Below are positions 21,107 to 31,953 of a stretch of 64,000 bases of DNA, one piece after another. The stretch covers positions 62,909,772-62,973,771 of the forward strand of contig CM055102.1 in assembly GCA_029204225.1 (NCBI GenBank). Direction: 5' to 3'. The notes beneath the pieces were generated by a model. That model ran no database searches. It had not been told where the DNA came from and saw only the letters and a list, made by a program, of their open reading frames with translations. The position numbers were made by a program, and so were the translations under genes. This DNA is from Diphasiastrum complanatum. Lineage: Eukaryota; Streptophyta; Lycopodiopsida; Lycopodiales; Lycopodiaceae. Each line of letters begins with the position of its first letter. Within the stretch, counting starts at the first letter, position 1.

Positions 21107-21744
21107 TCAATAACCCTCTGGATACGATCAGCCTCAATCTCCACCTCCTGTTCGAAAATATTATGACCCAAGTAGGACAATTCCTTAGCAAAAAAGTCAC
21201 ACTTAGACTCCTTGGCAAAGAGCTTTTCCCTTCTTATAATGTCCAAGACAATCCTAAGATGCTCTTTATGTTCCGCGAAAGTCTTATGAACACTAGGATA
21301 TGATCTAAAAATACCACTACGAATCTTCCTAAATATGGCCTGAACAAATCGTCCATCATTTGTTGGAAAGTTGCCGGTGCATTGGTGAAACCAAAAGGCA
21401 ACACCGGAAATTCGTAGTGACCAAAGCGAGTTCGAAACCCGGTTTTTGGTATATCTTCTGCCTTTAATGCGTATTCGATGGTAGCCCGATCTTAAATCTA
21501 TCTTGGTAAAGTACCCAGCACCACCAAGATAGTCTATTAGATCATCCATCTGCGGCAGTGAATATCTATTCTTAATGGTTGCCTTGTTCAATTTCTTATA
21601 GTCGACGCAAAACCTTATGGTCCCATCCTTCTTGGCCACCAGAACCACTGGTGATGCCCAAGGAGACTTACTAGGTTGTACCCACCCCTTTTTCAGGTAA
21701 TCATATAATTGCCTATTTACCTCAGCCTCTTCCGATGCACTCAT
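21016..21744 (-). pseudogene. Gypsy reverse transcriptase relic, copy B
   Basis: The frame opens with [36 protein letters not shown] and [12 protein letters not shown], which holds the first catalytic Asp. It then shifts frame around 21450 and again around 21285, returning as [17 protein letters not shown]. Read in the right frame, the active-site box is F-L-D-H in place of the usual Y-x-D-D, because the second Asp codon is CAT (21300-21302). The same change and the 21285 shift occur in copy C. Confidence 0.9.
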
Positions 21745-21747
21745 CCC

Positions 21748-22475
21748 TTAAGGATGTTGTGCGATTGAAATTGCTCCAGGTATTAGGTCAACTTTATGAT
21801 CAACTGTCCTTTCTGGTGGTAAACCTAGAGGAAGGTCTAAAAAAACATCATTGAATTCTTGCCTAAGTTCATTGTAGGCTTCAAATTCTGTAGTGTTCTC
21901 ACTGGGTATATTCATGGCAGTTATGTTAAGTTCTTCATCATTGCAACAAATGATATCATTATGAAAACATAAATAAACTTTAAAATCAGAATTCTTCATA
22001 ATAGAATTAAGTTCATGTTTAGAATAAGGGTTAACATTTTTAGTGTCAACATTAAACTAGCCTTGATCTTAATTAATGAATTCTCATGCATAAAAGATAA
22101 AGATTTCTCAACAAAATCAATTCTCAATGATTTGTTCTTATCAAAATGCCATTGTTTTCCAAGAACAATATCTACATTAGCTAAGTAAACAGCATGGAAT
22201 TCTAGTTTTTCAGAATAATCCCGAATGTGCAATTCTACATCAGGAACAATAAAATCCATCAAATTAGAAATACTTTCCGATGCCATTGTCACACGGTATT
22301 TTTTCTCACTTTTTCTGGTAAGAAAGTTTAGCGTCTGCACCAAATTTACACTAATAAAGTTACGAGTGAATCTCGTGTCAAAAAGAACATTAACAACTTG
22401 ATCATTAACTTTACCTTTAATGCAAATAAGGTCATTAGGACCAAAAACTAAAGAACTAAGAAAACAAACATCCAT
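21748..22475 (-). pseudogene. Gypsy aspartic protease relic and RT leader, copy B
   Basis: The frame 22475-21996 holds VVNVLFDTRFTRNFISV, the position of the D-T-G active site, with Gly replaced by Arg at 22371-22373, and a later DIVLGKQWH block. The following frame (21999-21748) holds LGLPPERTVDHKVDLIPGA, the usual link to reverse transcriptase. A frame change separates the two. The D-T-R change would inactivate the protease. Confidence 0.85.
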
Positions 22476-22484
22476 CTCATTACT

Positions 22485-23276
22485 TCAAGATAGATTACTT
22501 GAGGTTAAAGCTTGTTTTTTGACGCAATCACGTGCAAGGTGACCCTCACCATTGCACTTGAAACACAGGTTCTTTTTACGAGCTTCAGCTTTATCATTGC
22601 CACCATGATGGTTTATAAAGTTTTTCTTGGTTTTCTTACGATTGTTGGAATTGGGATGTGTCTCATTAACAACTTCCTTATCCTTCCTCTTAAATTGAAA
22701 ACCTTTTTTCTGCTCATTGGGCTGTTGACCCCTAGGTAGCTTATGTGTGTCACAAGTATTTTGCATCCCTGATAGCATCTTCTAGGGTTTTTGGATGGTT
22801 CCTACAAACATCCACTTGATAATCTTTTGGTAACCCATCAGTATGTATTAACATTTGTACCTTAGGCGGAATATCACTATAAAGTGGATTCAGGTACTCA
22901 TGAAAATCTTGAATAAACTGTTCCAAACCTTTATTCATGGTTAGATGACTCAATTTTTGGAAGTGTTCATAGTCATCTAAAACTTGTAGAAAACAGTCCC
23001 TAAAAAGCTTGCAAAAATCATCCCATGTACAAGGTTGATTGCCCTTTGCAACTAAGTCATCCCACCAAACTAAGGCTCTTCTTTCAAGGAACATGGTGAT
23101 AGTGGATAACTTCTCAGATTCAGGGAATTGGTTCATGGGAATGTATTTGTTCCAAACATTCAGCCAAGAACTTACCACTTGTAAGTTCCTATCCTTCTTC
23201 TCCCCCTTAAACACTTTCACGGGAGTTGGAACTACATGTTTCTTCTAAGTCTTGGACTCTTTGATTACTTTCAAGA
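22485..23276 (-). pseudogene. Gypsy gag and zinc knuckle relic, copy B
   Basis: The capsid part (23220-22750) matches copy A (ALVWWDDLVAKG, CTWDDFCKLFRD, DFHEYLNPLYSDIPPK). A frame change leads into a basic tail with the nucleic-acid-binding knuckle CFKCNGEGHLARDC (C-x2-C-x4-H-x4-C). The N-terminal coiled-coil part is cut at about 23276, where the integrase of copy C is fused. Confidence 0.9.
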
Positions 23277-23690
23277 AGTTCTGAAGCTTTAACAGTAGTT
23301 TTCATTGGGATAAATTGAACAAACTTCGTAAGTCTTTCAACAATGACCCAAACCGAATCGTGGCCCTTCCCTGTACGTGGAAGCCCGACCACAAAATCCA
23401 TAGATATACTTTCTCACTTTCCGATAGGAATATCTAAAAGATGTAATGGGCCACTAGCCTTTAGCCTCTCTGCTTTATTTAATTGGCACTTAGTACATTT
23501 AAGTACATAGGCCTCTACCTGACTTTTCATCTTAGGCCACCAAAATTGCCTTCGAACTAAGTCAAGTGTTCTTTGTATACCCCGATGTCCTGCGCATGGA
23601 CTATCATGACACTCATGCAAGATTTGGGCCCTTACAGTGTCATTCTCTGGTACACACAACTTTTCTTTACGAAACAAATTTGTTTCAGTC
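23277..23690 (-). pseudogene. Gypsy integrase relic, copy C
   Basis: It has the zinc domain (23677-23414) and the start of the core ([20 protein letters not shown]). A single stop falls between them where copy B reads through. The core ends at KASEL and runs on in frame into gag-derived codons of copy B, giving a chimeric open frame to 23207. Confidence 0.9.
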
Positions 23691-23801
23691 TTTTCCTGAT
23701 TTGAGGAATCTTGCAGACCTGAATCGACCCCCGAAAGTAGTTGTTTCCAAAAAAAGGACCGGACTCATATAGTCCTTGAAGAGACTGAAACAACTCCGGT
23801 T

Positions 23802-24330
23802 CTATAACAGTAAAGCACAACTGATTAATAACGGTAACCGACTCAAAGCATCCGCTAGAGTATTTTGACTTCCTTTACAATAACGTATAGAAAAGTGAAA
23901 GATTTGCATCAACTCAGCCCATCTAGCTTGCCTCCCCTTTAAATCTATAGCATCACAGAAATATCGAAGAGTCTGATGATCCGTCAAAACTTCAAATCTG
24001 GCTCCATACATATAATGTCCTCAAATTTTCAAGGAATGAACAATTGCAAATAGTTCTTTCTCATAGGTACAATACCTAGACCGAGCAAGATTGAGTTTCT
24101 TGCTTTCATAAGCCATAGGATGTCCATCCTGCATCAAAACAGCTCCAATAGCATAATCATTGGCATCGGTTCTAACCACAAAAGTCTTATTAGGATTGCC
24201 AATGATTAGTATTGGTGCCCAAGTGACACTTTTCTTAAGCAACTCAAAACAATTATTCATATCCTCCATCCACACCACTAGTGGACTCTTAGCCCTCCGA
24301 CTTAGTTTCGTATAGCCTTTCAAGACCTGG
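23802..24330 (-). pseudogene. Gypsy RNase H relic, copy C
   Basis: The blocks are as in copy B (VVRTDANDYAIGAVL, YCTYEKELFAIVHSLKI, LTDHQTLRYF). A TGA at 24021-24023 is shared with copy B; the neighbouring second TGA of B is GGA here, so B gained it later. Confidence 0.9.
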
Positions 24331-25045
24331 GTAAGGAGAAATGCCAATCGAGCAAATTGGGGAATTGACTTGACTTCCTGAATTGTAGTGAGAATAGGCC
24401 AATCAATAACCCTCTGGATACGATCAGCCTCAATCTCCACCTCCTGTTCGAAAATCTTATGACCCAAGTAGGACAATTCCTTAGCAAAAAAGTCACACTT
24501 AGACTCCTTGGCAAAGAGCTTTTGCCTTCTTAGAATGTCCAAGACAATCCTAAGATGCTCTTTATGTTCCGTGAAAGTCTTATGAACACTAGGATATGAT
24601 CTAAAAATACCACTACGAATCTTCCCAAATATGGCCTGAACAAATCGTCCATCATTTGTTGGAAAGTTGCCGGTGCATTGGTGAAATCAAAAGGCAACAC
24701 CAAAAATTCGTAGTGACCAAAGCGAGTTCGAAACCCGGTTTTTGGTATATCTTCTACCTTAATGCGTATCTGATGGTAGCCCGATCTTAAATCTATCTTG
24801 GTAAAGTACCCAGCACCACCAAGATAGTCTATTAGATCATCCATCTACGGCAGTAAATATCTATTCTTAACGGTTACCTTGTTCAATTTCTTATAGTCGA
24901 CACAAAACCTTATGGTCCCATCCTTCTTGGCCACCAGAACCACTGGTGATGCCCAAGGAGACCTACTAGGTTGTACCCACCCCTTTTTCAGGTAATCATG
25001 TAATTGCCTATTTACCTCAGCCTCTTCCGATGCACTCATCCCTTA
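24330..25045 (-). pseudogene. Gypsy reverse transcriptase relic, copy C
   Basis: It reads [20 protein letters not shown], then [17 protein letters not shown] and [12 protein letters not shown]. The Y-x-D-D box is F-L-D-H (H codon at 24596-24598), as in copy B. The frame shifts just after this box (24577-24589) at the same base as in copy B. A stop at the P-to-M boundary (24845) is specific to this copy. Copy C lacks the extra frame break of B near 21450, so it preserves the more ancestral sequence there. Confidence 0.9.
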
Positions 25046-25370
25046 AGGATGTTGTGCGATTGAAATTGCTCCAGGTATTAGGTCAACTTTATGATCAACT
25101 GTCCTTTCTGGTGGTAAATCTAGAGGAAGGTCTAAACATCATTGAATTCTTGCCTAAGTTCATTGTAGGCTTCAAATTCTGTAGTGTTCTCACTGGGTAT
25201 ATTCATGGCAATTATGTTAAGTTCTTCATCATTGCAACAAATGATATCATTATGAAAACATAAATAAACTTTAAAATCAGAATTTTTCATAATAGAATTA
25301 AGTTCATGTTTAGAATAAGGGTTAACATTTTTAGTGTCAACATTAAACTAGCCTTGATCTTAGTTAATGA

Positions 25371-25552
25371 TGGAAAGTCTAGGTGTCAACCATAGGAGTG
25401 AGCTACTTGGCCAAGTAGGCCACTTGCACTAATTTACTCAACTTACAAAAGGGGGGTCTCTTGTATTTAATCAAAACATGCCCCATGAGTTATGTACAAT
25501 TTACAACTTAGCTAGTGCTTAGCCAAAGGGGTAAAATAGGCATTACTTATCA
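25371..25552 (-). mobile_element. 3' LTR of the copia element, truncated
   Basis: These 182 bases match 30052-30233 closely, with a few single-base differences. The remaining 219 bases expected from the other LTR (29833-30051) are absent; gypsy sequence starts at once. Confidence 0.85.
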
Positions 25553-25553
25553 A

Positions 25554-25564
25554 CTTCCCCCCTT
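25554..25564 (-). other. Polypurine tract of the copia element
   Basis: The complement reads AAGGGGGGAAG and ends one base before the LTR start (TGATAAG) at 25552. It would prime second-strand synthesis. Confidence 0.85.
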
Positions 25565-25629
25565 AATGGCAATTTTATTCAAACTGACACCCAACAAAGT
25601 TCTGAACTTTTCAAACTTATCTAACTGAG

Positions 25630-27069
25630 TGGTTTAATAAAAATATCAGCTATTTGGTCGTTGGTGTCAAAATGAACTAGCTCAATCTTCCCACTGTGCA
25701 CTTTCTCTCATATGAAATGCTGGTCTACCTATATGTGCTTCGACCGTGCATGATAGACTGGATTCCTCGCAAGCTGAATGCAACTTTGGTTATCACAATG
25801 TAACATTGTAGGTCTTACTTGAGCAATCTGCATGTCCTCAAGTAGATGGCGTAATCAAATGGCTTCACAGGCAGATCTCGTAGTCACCCTGTACTCAGCT
25901 TTGGTAGATGATAGAACAACAGTAGGCTGCTTCTTGCTGAACCACGATATAGCCCCTGAACCTAGGCTAAAACAATAGCCTGTCGTCGATCTCCGATCGT
26001 ATCACCTGCCCAATCAGAATCTGAATAACCCTCCAACTGAAGGTCCTCGTCATCTGTGTATCCAATCCCATAAGTCATTGTCCCTCTCACATATGCTAGG
26101 ATCCGCTTGGCTGCCTTCCAATGTGCTTCAATAGGCTTACTCATGAATTGACTTGCGATCCCAACTGCATAAGCAATATCTGGCCTAGTGGTAGTGAGGT
26201 AAATCAGGCTGCCCACCAATTGACGATAGAGCGTCTCATCTGCAAATGCTGGACCATCATTTTTTGATGGCTTCTTGCTTGCATCCATGGGTGTGCTGAT
26301 TGGTTTGCTTTCTTGCATGTTAAACCTCTTCAATAATTTCTGTGCATACTTTGCCTGTGAGATAAAAAGAAAACGCTTTCCTTTCCAAACCTCAACTCCT
26401 AGGCAATAGTGTAGCAAACCCAAATCTTTCATCTCAAATTCACTAGAAAGATTTTTCTCATCACAACCAATAAACTTCTTATTGCTTCCCATGATGAGTA
26501 GATCATCCACATAGAGCAAAACAACCACAAAGTCTTCTCCTTCCCTGAAGACATAAAGATTGCAATCAGACTTACTCTTCTCAAACCCTTGCCCTGCAAA
26601 GTACTCATCAATTCGGTTATACCAAGCCCTTGGCGCATGTTTGAGCCCATACAAGGCTTTGGTAAGCCTGCAAACCAGATTCTCCTTGCCTGTTATCTCA
26701 AACCCCTGCGGTTGTTCCATGTAAACCTCCTCCTGTAGGTGCTTATTAAGAAAGGCACTCTTGACATCCAATTGATGGACATCCCAATCAACATATGAGG
26801 CTATGGCCAAAACGGTCCTGATAGATGTCATCTTGGCAACAGAATGTTTTATCATAGTCTAGCCCCTCCTGCTGGCCATAGCCTTTTGCCACCAACCTTG
26901 CCTTGTACTCATCCACTGTTCCATTGGCATGAAACTTGGTCTTATAGACCCACTTGCAACCTATCGGTTGCTTCCCTTTTGGCAATGTAGTGAGCTCCCA
27001 TGTGTCATTCTTGACAATGGAGTCGTACTGCTCCTGCATAGCATGTTGCCATACCCTTTCCTTCATGGC
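25630..27069 (-). pseudogene. Copia reverse transcriptase and RNase H relic
   Basis: The RT begins around DEPQFFHKAMKE and NDTWELTTLPKGKQPIGCKW. A frameshift near 26860 (after DYDKTF) moves to the frame with VHQLDVKSAFLN and the intact active-site box LLYVDDLLIMG. RNase H follows ([10 protein letters not shown]); a shift near 25985 and two stops break the rest, but [14 protein letters not shown] and MLHCDNQSCIQLARNP can be followed to about 25740. Catalytic Asp residues of RT are intact, unlike in the gypsy copies, which fits a younger element. Confidence 0.9.
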
Positions 27070-28435
27070 TTTGTGAAAAAACTGTGGCTCATCTACATTC
27101 AGAATAGTGGACATAAGAGCAAAGTTAGTCTCTTGTCTCTCATGAGACCTAAGAGATCTTATGACACCCTGTTCACTGCTCTCTCCTTCTTCCATCATTT
27201 GACCTTCTTTGATTGTTTCCCAATACCACCTAGGTAGCTTCTTCCTAGCGGTAGGTGATGTGGATGGTGACCATGTATCCCATGGTACTGGCTTAGTCTT
27301 CCGTTTGTCCTCAACTTCGGCTTCTGGCACTTGGCCAAAAAGAGGTCTCGAACAAGTATGTTCGATTTCTTGTTGTTGCTCTTGCACTTGAGGCTCACAG
27401 GACTCTTGACTAGGATCCTCATCCGTGGAATCAATCAAGGGTATGAACTCAGTAGTTCCATCCTTCTCTTGCTCCTGTATCTTGGGTGAATGCTCTTCAT
27501 CAAAGATGACATCTCGACTTAGGATCTTCTTCCTGTTTTCGAGATCATATAGCACATAGGCTTTCTCAACTTCACTATACCCAAGGAAGATACACTTCAC
27601 GGATTTTGCATCAAGTTTCTTCCGCAAGTCCTTTGGTATATGTGCATATGCCGTACACCCAAATACTCGTAGGCTGCCCACTTTGGGCCTGTTGCCAATA
27701 TATGCTTCTTCTGGCGTGATTCTTTCAACTGCTTTGGTTGGTCTTCTATTCAATAGAAAAATAGCAATTGCTACTGCTTCTGCCCAAAAAGAATTCGGCA
27801 ACCACTTTGCCTTGAGCATGCTCCTCGCACACTCAACTATAGACCTGTTTTTCCGCTCAGCCACGCTGTTCTACTGTGGTGTATGTGGAGCAGTAAACTG
27901 TCTCTTTATCCCACATGCTTTGCAAAGATCTTTGAACTCATCATAAATATACTCACCACCCTTATCTGACGTGACCTCTTCCCTGTGTGGTTTTCCACCA
28001 TAGCTTTCCACTGTTTGAAGTATTTGAACGCTTCAGATTTCAGCTTCAAAAAATAGACCCATACCTTCCATGAGAAATCATATACGAAGGTCATGAGATA
28101 GTATGCCCCCCCTGTTGATTCGACCTGCATGGGACCGCATAAATCACAAGCTCAAGAATTTCCTTGGCCCTGGTAGCTTTTTCCTTTGGAAACTTTTTCC
28201 TCTGTTGCTTTCCTAGTGCACAAGCCTCACATGTATCTGAAGAAGACTTAATGCTAGGAAGATCTACTACCATGTTGTGCTTGTTCAAAACTTGCAAACT
28301 TTTATAGCTCAAATGACCATATCTTTCGTGCCAAAGCTTGACCCGATTAGTATCCCCTGATGACAAGGCCTCTTGGCTAGGAATGGTTGTGTAAAGCTTG
28401 TAAAGACCTCCTTCTTGCATTCCCTTGGCTACCAC
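27070..28435 (-). pseudogene. Copia pre-integrase and integrase relic
   Basis: The GAG-pre-integrase part holds LWHERYGHLSYKSLQVL and CEACALGKQQRKKFPK, that is the H-H-C-C zinc site. The core carries GPMQVESTGGAYYLMTFV in one frame, then SDKGGEYIYDEF in another, and the Glu in VAERKNRSIVE in a third, so the D-D-E residues survive but three frameshifts (about 28140, 27980, and a stop near 27870) separate them. The C-terminal part runs open to 27070 through an acidic linker. Confidence 0.9.
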
Positions 28436-28439
28436 CTTG

Positions 28440-29357
28440 AAGCTTTGTGGATTCAGATGATAGGGCTGCGGTACCGGATTGTTCCTCCTCTACAACGTTG
28501 TCAACAAAGTGACCCTGCTGGTTCTTTCCCTTCTTCTGATCACTTTGTTTCTTCCAGCATTCAAAAGCAAAATGCCCATACTTGCCACAATAGTTGCAGT
28601 TGCCCTTCCTATTGGGTGTAGATGAGGAATTTGTGCTTGACTCCTCTCCAACCTGTAACTTGGACACCTGCTACTCTAAGCTTTGCTTTGAGTTTTTCTT
28701 TTTGCCTTTGCCTTTCTTTTGAAAGTTTTGCTTCTTCTTAGAAGCAAATGCATGCTCTAGATTATCTTCCCTTTCAGAAAAATTCTTCCATCTCATCTCC
28801 TCCTGTAAAAGAAGACCACATAACTCCCCAAAGGTTGGGAGTTTCTCCCTAGCGTAAAGGGACATCACATAGTCTTGATAGTTGAATGACAAGTTGTTCA
28901 AGACTATGGGGACAATACTTTTGTCACTTACTTTCTCTCCAACTGAAGCAAGCTGGTCCATTAGGTCCTTGACCTTTGAGATATGATCACCAATTGTTGC
29001 TCCTGCTTCCATTTTGAGAGTATGTAACTTGTTTTGCAAATACACCAGCTTGGCTGAATCCACTGTTTCAAACATAGACTTCAGAATAGTCCAAGCATCC
29101 ACTGCATCCCTTGCATTGCAAATGTGAGGAATAATATTGTCCTTGACCAAACGATTGATTATTCTATGAGCTTTCTGTCTCCTATTCATGTAGTCCTTCA
29201 ATTCAGGATCAGATGTGGGTACAGGCTCTGTACCTGCCATCACCTCCCAGCAATTCTTGTCCATCAAGATATTAGCCATCTTGAACTTCCACACTCTGTA
29301 GTTTGTGCCATCTAGTTTGCTGGATTCACCCAGCAAACTCTCCCCAAGACTAGCCAT
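28440..29357 (-). pseudogene. Copia gag with zinc knuckle
   Basis: The likely start is the Met of MASLGESLLGESSKLDGTNY at 29357, not the upstream hydrophobic extension. The capsid part (VWKFKMANILMDKNCW, then TILKSMFETV and KDLMDQLASVGE) is a typical UBN2-type copia gag. A TAG after KQSLE (28671-28673) interrupts, then the same frame continues to the knuckle CNYCGKYGHFAFEC. After VVEEEQSGTAALSSESTK the frame jumps into pre-integrase sequence, because the protease is missing. Confidence 0.9.
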
Positions 29358-29820
29358 GCTATAATCTGTGCTCAAACAGAAGCTCAACCTGAAAAAAAAA
29401 AAAATCAGAAAAGAAACAACTTCCAGCAACTAGGGTTTGACCCCAAACTAGGGTATGTAGCCACTTCAAGGCAACCCTTCAGCTCCTGCTTTTGTCTTTG
29501 CCACTTGGTATGGCCTCACTAGCACAAGCACTAGGCCCCACTGGAACAGAAACCAGATGCCCCTACAGAAAGTGCACCCTACTTTTGTGTAAGCTCCTCT
29601 AGAAAGACTCCCTAGAACTTAGCCAGATTTAGAAAGTTTTTGGATCATCCTACTCCCCTTGCCAATAGCTCTCCAACAGTGCAAGACTCAACCTGATCTG
29701 ACACCTGTAGATCAAAAGCTCCTTCTTTCAAGATTGAGGTGCTTGTAGAAGATGAGAATATTCTCAAGAATCTAAGCACTGAAGTTTCTCTCACTCATAG
29801 ACTCACAGGCTAGACAACCT
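29358..29820 (-). other. Untranslated leader of the copia element
   Basis: Sequence between primer site and gag. No conserved reading frame is seen. Confidence 0.6.
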
Positions 29821-29832
29821 GCTCTGATACCA
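29821..29832 (-). other. Primer binding site of the copia element
   Basis: The complement is TGGTATCAGAGC (initiator-Met type). It directly follows an LTR end ...TCATCA, which fixes the LTR inner edge at 29833. Confidence 0.92.
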
Positions 29833-30233
29833 TGATGATTTGCAAGACCCAGCTATGGAGTATCTTAACTTCAATACTAGATCAACTATGAAAGCTTGAG
29901 AAACATAGCTATGGAAAACATCACATACAAGGAGAATTGCATAAGCACCTCACAAACTCAAAAGTTAGAAGAAGAAATGAATTGCTAGTGAGAGAGAGAA
30001 GGGTGTGGGTCCTCCAAATCCCTTGTGAGGCAAGTACCTCCTTTACATGCATGGAAAGTCTAGGTGTCAACCATAGGAGTGAGCTACTTGGCCAAGTGGG
30101 CCACTTGCACTAACTTACTCAACTTACAAAAGGGGGGTCTCATGTATTTAATTAAAACATGCCCCCTGAGTTATGTACAACTTACAACTTAACTAGTGCT
30201 TAGCCAAAGGGGTAAAATAGACATTACTTCTCA
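29833..30233 (-). mobile_element. 5' LTR of the copia element (401 bp)
   Basis: It starts TGAGAAGTAATG and ends ATCATCA next to the primer site. The outer 182 bases are shared with the left LTR. The base after 30233 begins ATAGT; the five bases before the left LTR are AATGA, so no target duplication is present, as expected if the left end is a deletion. Confidence 0.85.
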
Positions 30234-31953
30234 ATAGTTCCATGAAGACCATGAGCACCATGGTCAGTTGACCACTAGGCCTCACGACCTAATACGTATG
30301 CATGGGAATATTGGCAATCAGTCAGTACGAGTAATGGTGGATGATTGACCAACCCATAATTTCATCAATCATAAATATTTAGATTTGTATGATTCGTCAA
30401 TCATAATTTTCAGGAATAAAAAACCATACTTAATAGTCTATAGGATACTGGAGTATATGTCCAACATAACTCAGGAAAAGTAAGAATCATTCCAAAATCT
30501 TTCCACTAAGGAAATACTGGATTTATGAATATTCTTCCGATAGGATTCTTTACCTGAAGTGCAATATTCAAGTCACTATAAACCATTGGTAGTTAAAGAT
30601 TGAATGCATACCAAAATGACACTCATCTTCAACCACAAAAACTTTAGATTCACTATCTAGAACTAAATCTAGATATCCGAAGATCTGCTTAATACAATTC
30701 AGTTATTATTCTCGGATTCATTATGATTCGTTACCAAATGGGCTCACTGGGATACAATCACTAATGATCTAAGTCCATTCTTTAACTAAGGAATACTCTA
30801 GCAAGAATACTATATATCCAATGCACATAATTTTAACTGATGAAGATTCACTAATCATGCGTCTTACAAGCAATATAGATCAAAACTACAGGTTTCTACC
30901 GTACAACACCACATTTAGATCCATATACAAATCATTCATAAATCTTCACCCAAAGATTTGTTAACTCTACAATTATCTGTCAAAACAATACTTGATCAGA
31001 TGTCTATGTTCACCGACTAGGTTAAGTGCACCAAATAACTCTACTAACCAGGAATACACAGTAGATTCATACAAGATTAATCGTACACATAAGTGAATAA
31101 TCTCACTATGATCCAATACATAAAGACATTCTTATTTGACAGATTCCTCCAGAACCCACATACGTTACTCACATATCTCACTAAGTTCTTGTAACTCAAC
31201 TACCAAAGATTTTCTATTTCTCCTGAGTAACATATTTGAGAAATCTCTGAGACGAATAACATTCACTCTCAACAGTTTTTCAATCCAACTTACCTCTAAT
31301 TACATGATTTCTTTCACTCAATCAACCCCTCACTAATCCTAGTACTAAAAATAAGATTAGGTTCATCCAATACAGAACTCTTTGACTTAAATTTTGATCA
31401 AACTTACTCCTATTCCAATCAAAATGGAATAGGTGACCTTTGACCTTTCACTGTATCACTTATAGATAATGATTCCAATATGAAACATGTTCTAGTTCCA
31501 AATTGTCCACACAATCCCTAGAGAATTCCACCTATTCAATAAGTTCCAATTATGTATCTTACTCTGACTCTATCCGAAATTCCTTTAAGATCAAATCTCA
31601 TTTCTATACCCTGGATGGTTCTCTTCCAAAAACTATGCAACCCACCGATTTCTAAATAGAATTTTATCCCATCACTCCACCCCTCCTTTTAAAGAAATTA
31701 TCAATTTCAATAAAAATTAATTGGAAAGATGATATATGAGATGTCCTAAAGTAATTTTATTAGAAAGGTCACTTCCTAAGTCTTGCTAGAGTGAGACTAA
31801 CCTTTATTGATGGATTTGTTGGACTCAACTTGTATGTATCTTCTAAAATGCAAACTCGATTCAAACATATGTTTTGAAACCAACTCACTTTAAATATATG
31901 CTGAGAAACCAACTCAACAAGACTATCAAGGCTCTAAAATCAAAGAATGGTGG

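Larger units (their letters stand above)
19797..23276 (-). mobile_element. Ty3/gypsy element copy B (gag to integrase, deleted 3' end)
   Basis: In minus-strand order it holds gag, zinc knuckle, protease, reverse transcriptase, RNase H and the first part of integrase. The integrase is joined at 19916/19917 to the last 120 bases of the LTR, so the rest of integrase and most of the 3' LTR are deleted. There is no 5' LTR: upstream of gag, copy C begins. The gag is close to that of copy A, so A, B and C are one family. Confidence 0.9.
23277..25370 (-). mobile_element. Ty3/gypsy element copy C (protease-RT link to integrase)
   Basis: It covers the same segment as 19977-22079 of copy B, in the same orientation and nearly identical. 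It is cut on the left in the integrase core at about 23277 and on the right at 25370 by the copia LTR. A short block near 24340-24365 differs from B, where B has unrelated bases at 21040-21065. Confidence 0.9.
25371..30233 (-). mobile_element. Ty1/copia element, 4.9 kb, defective
   Basis: On the minus strand the order is LTR, primer site, gag with zinc knuckle, pre-integrase and integrase, reverse transcriptase, RNase H, polypurine tract, LTR. Integrase before reverse transcriptase is the copia order. The 3' LTR is truncated (182 of 401 bases), the protease is deleted, and the coding frame has several shifts and stops. It abuts gypsy copy C on the left. The right flank is not gypsy sequence. 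Confidence 0.92.

Noticed and set aside
30234-30240. Target-site duplication for the copia element
   Set aside because: The five bases on the two sides (AATGA and ATAGT) do not match, in keeping with a truncated left LTR.
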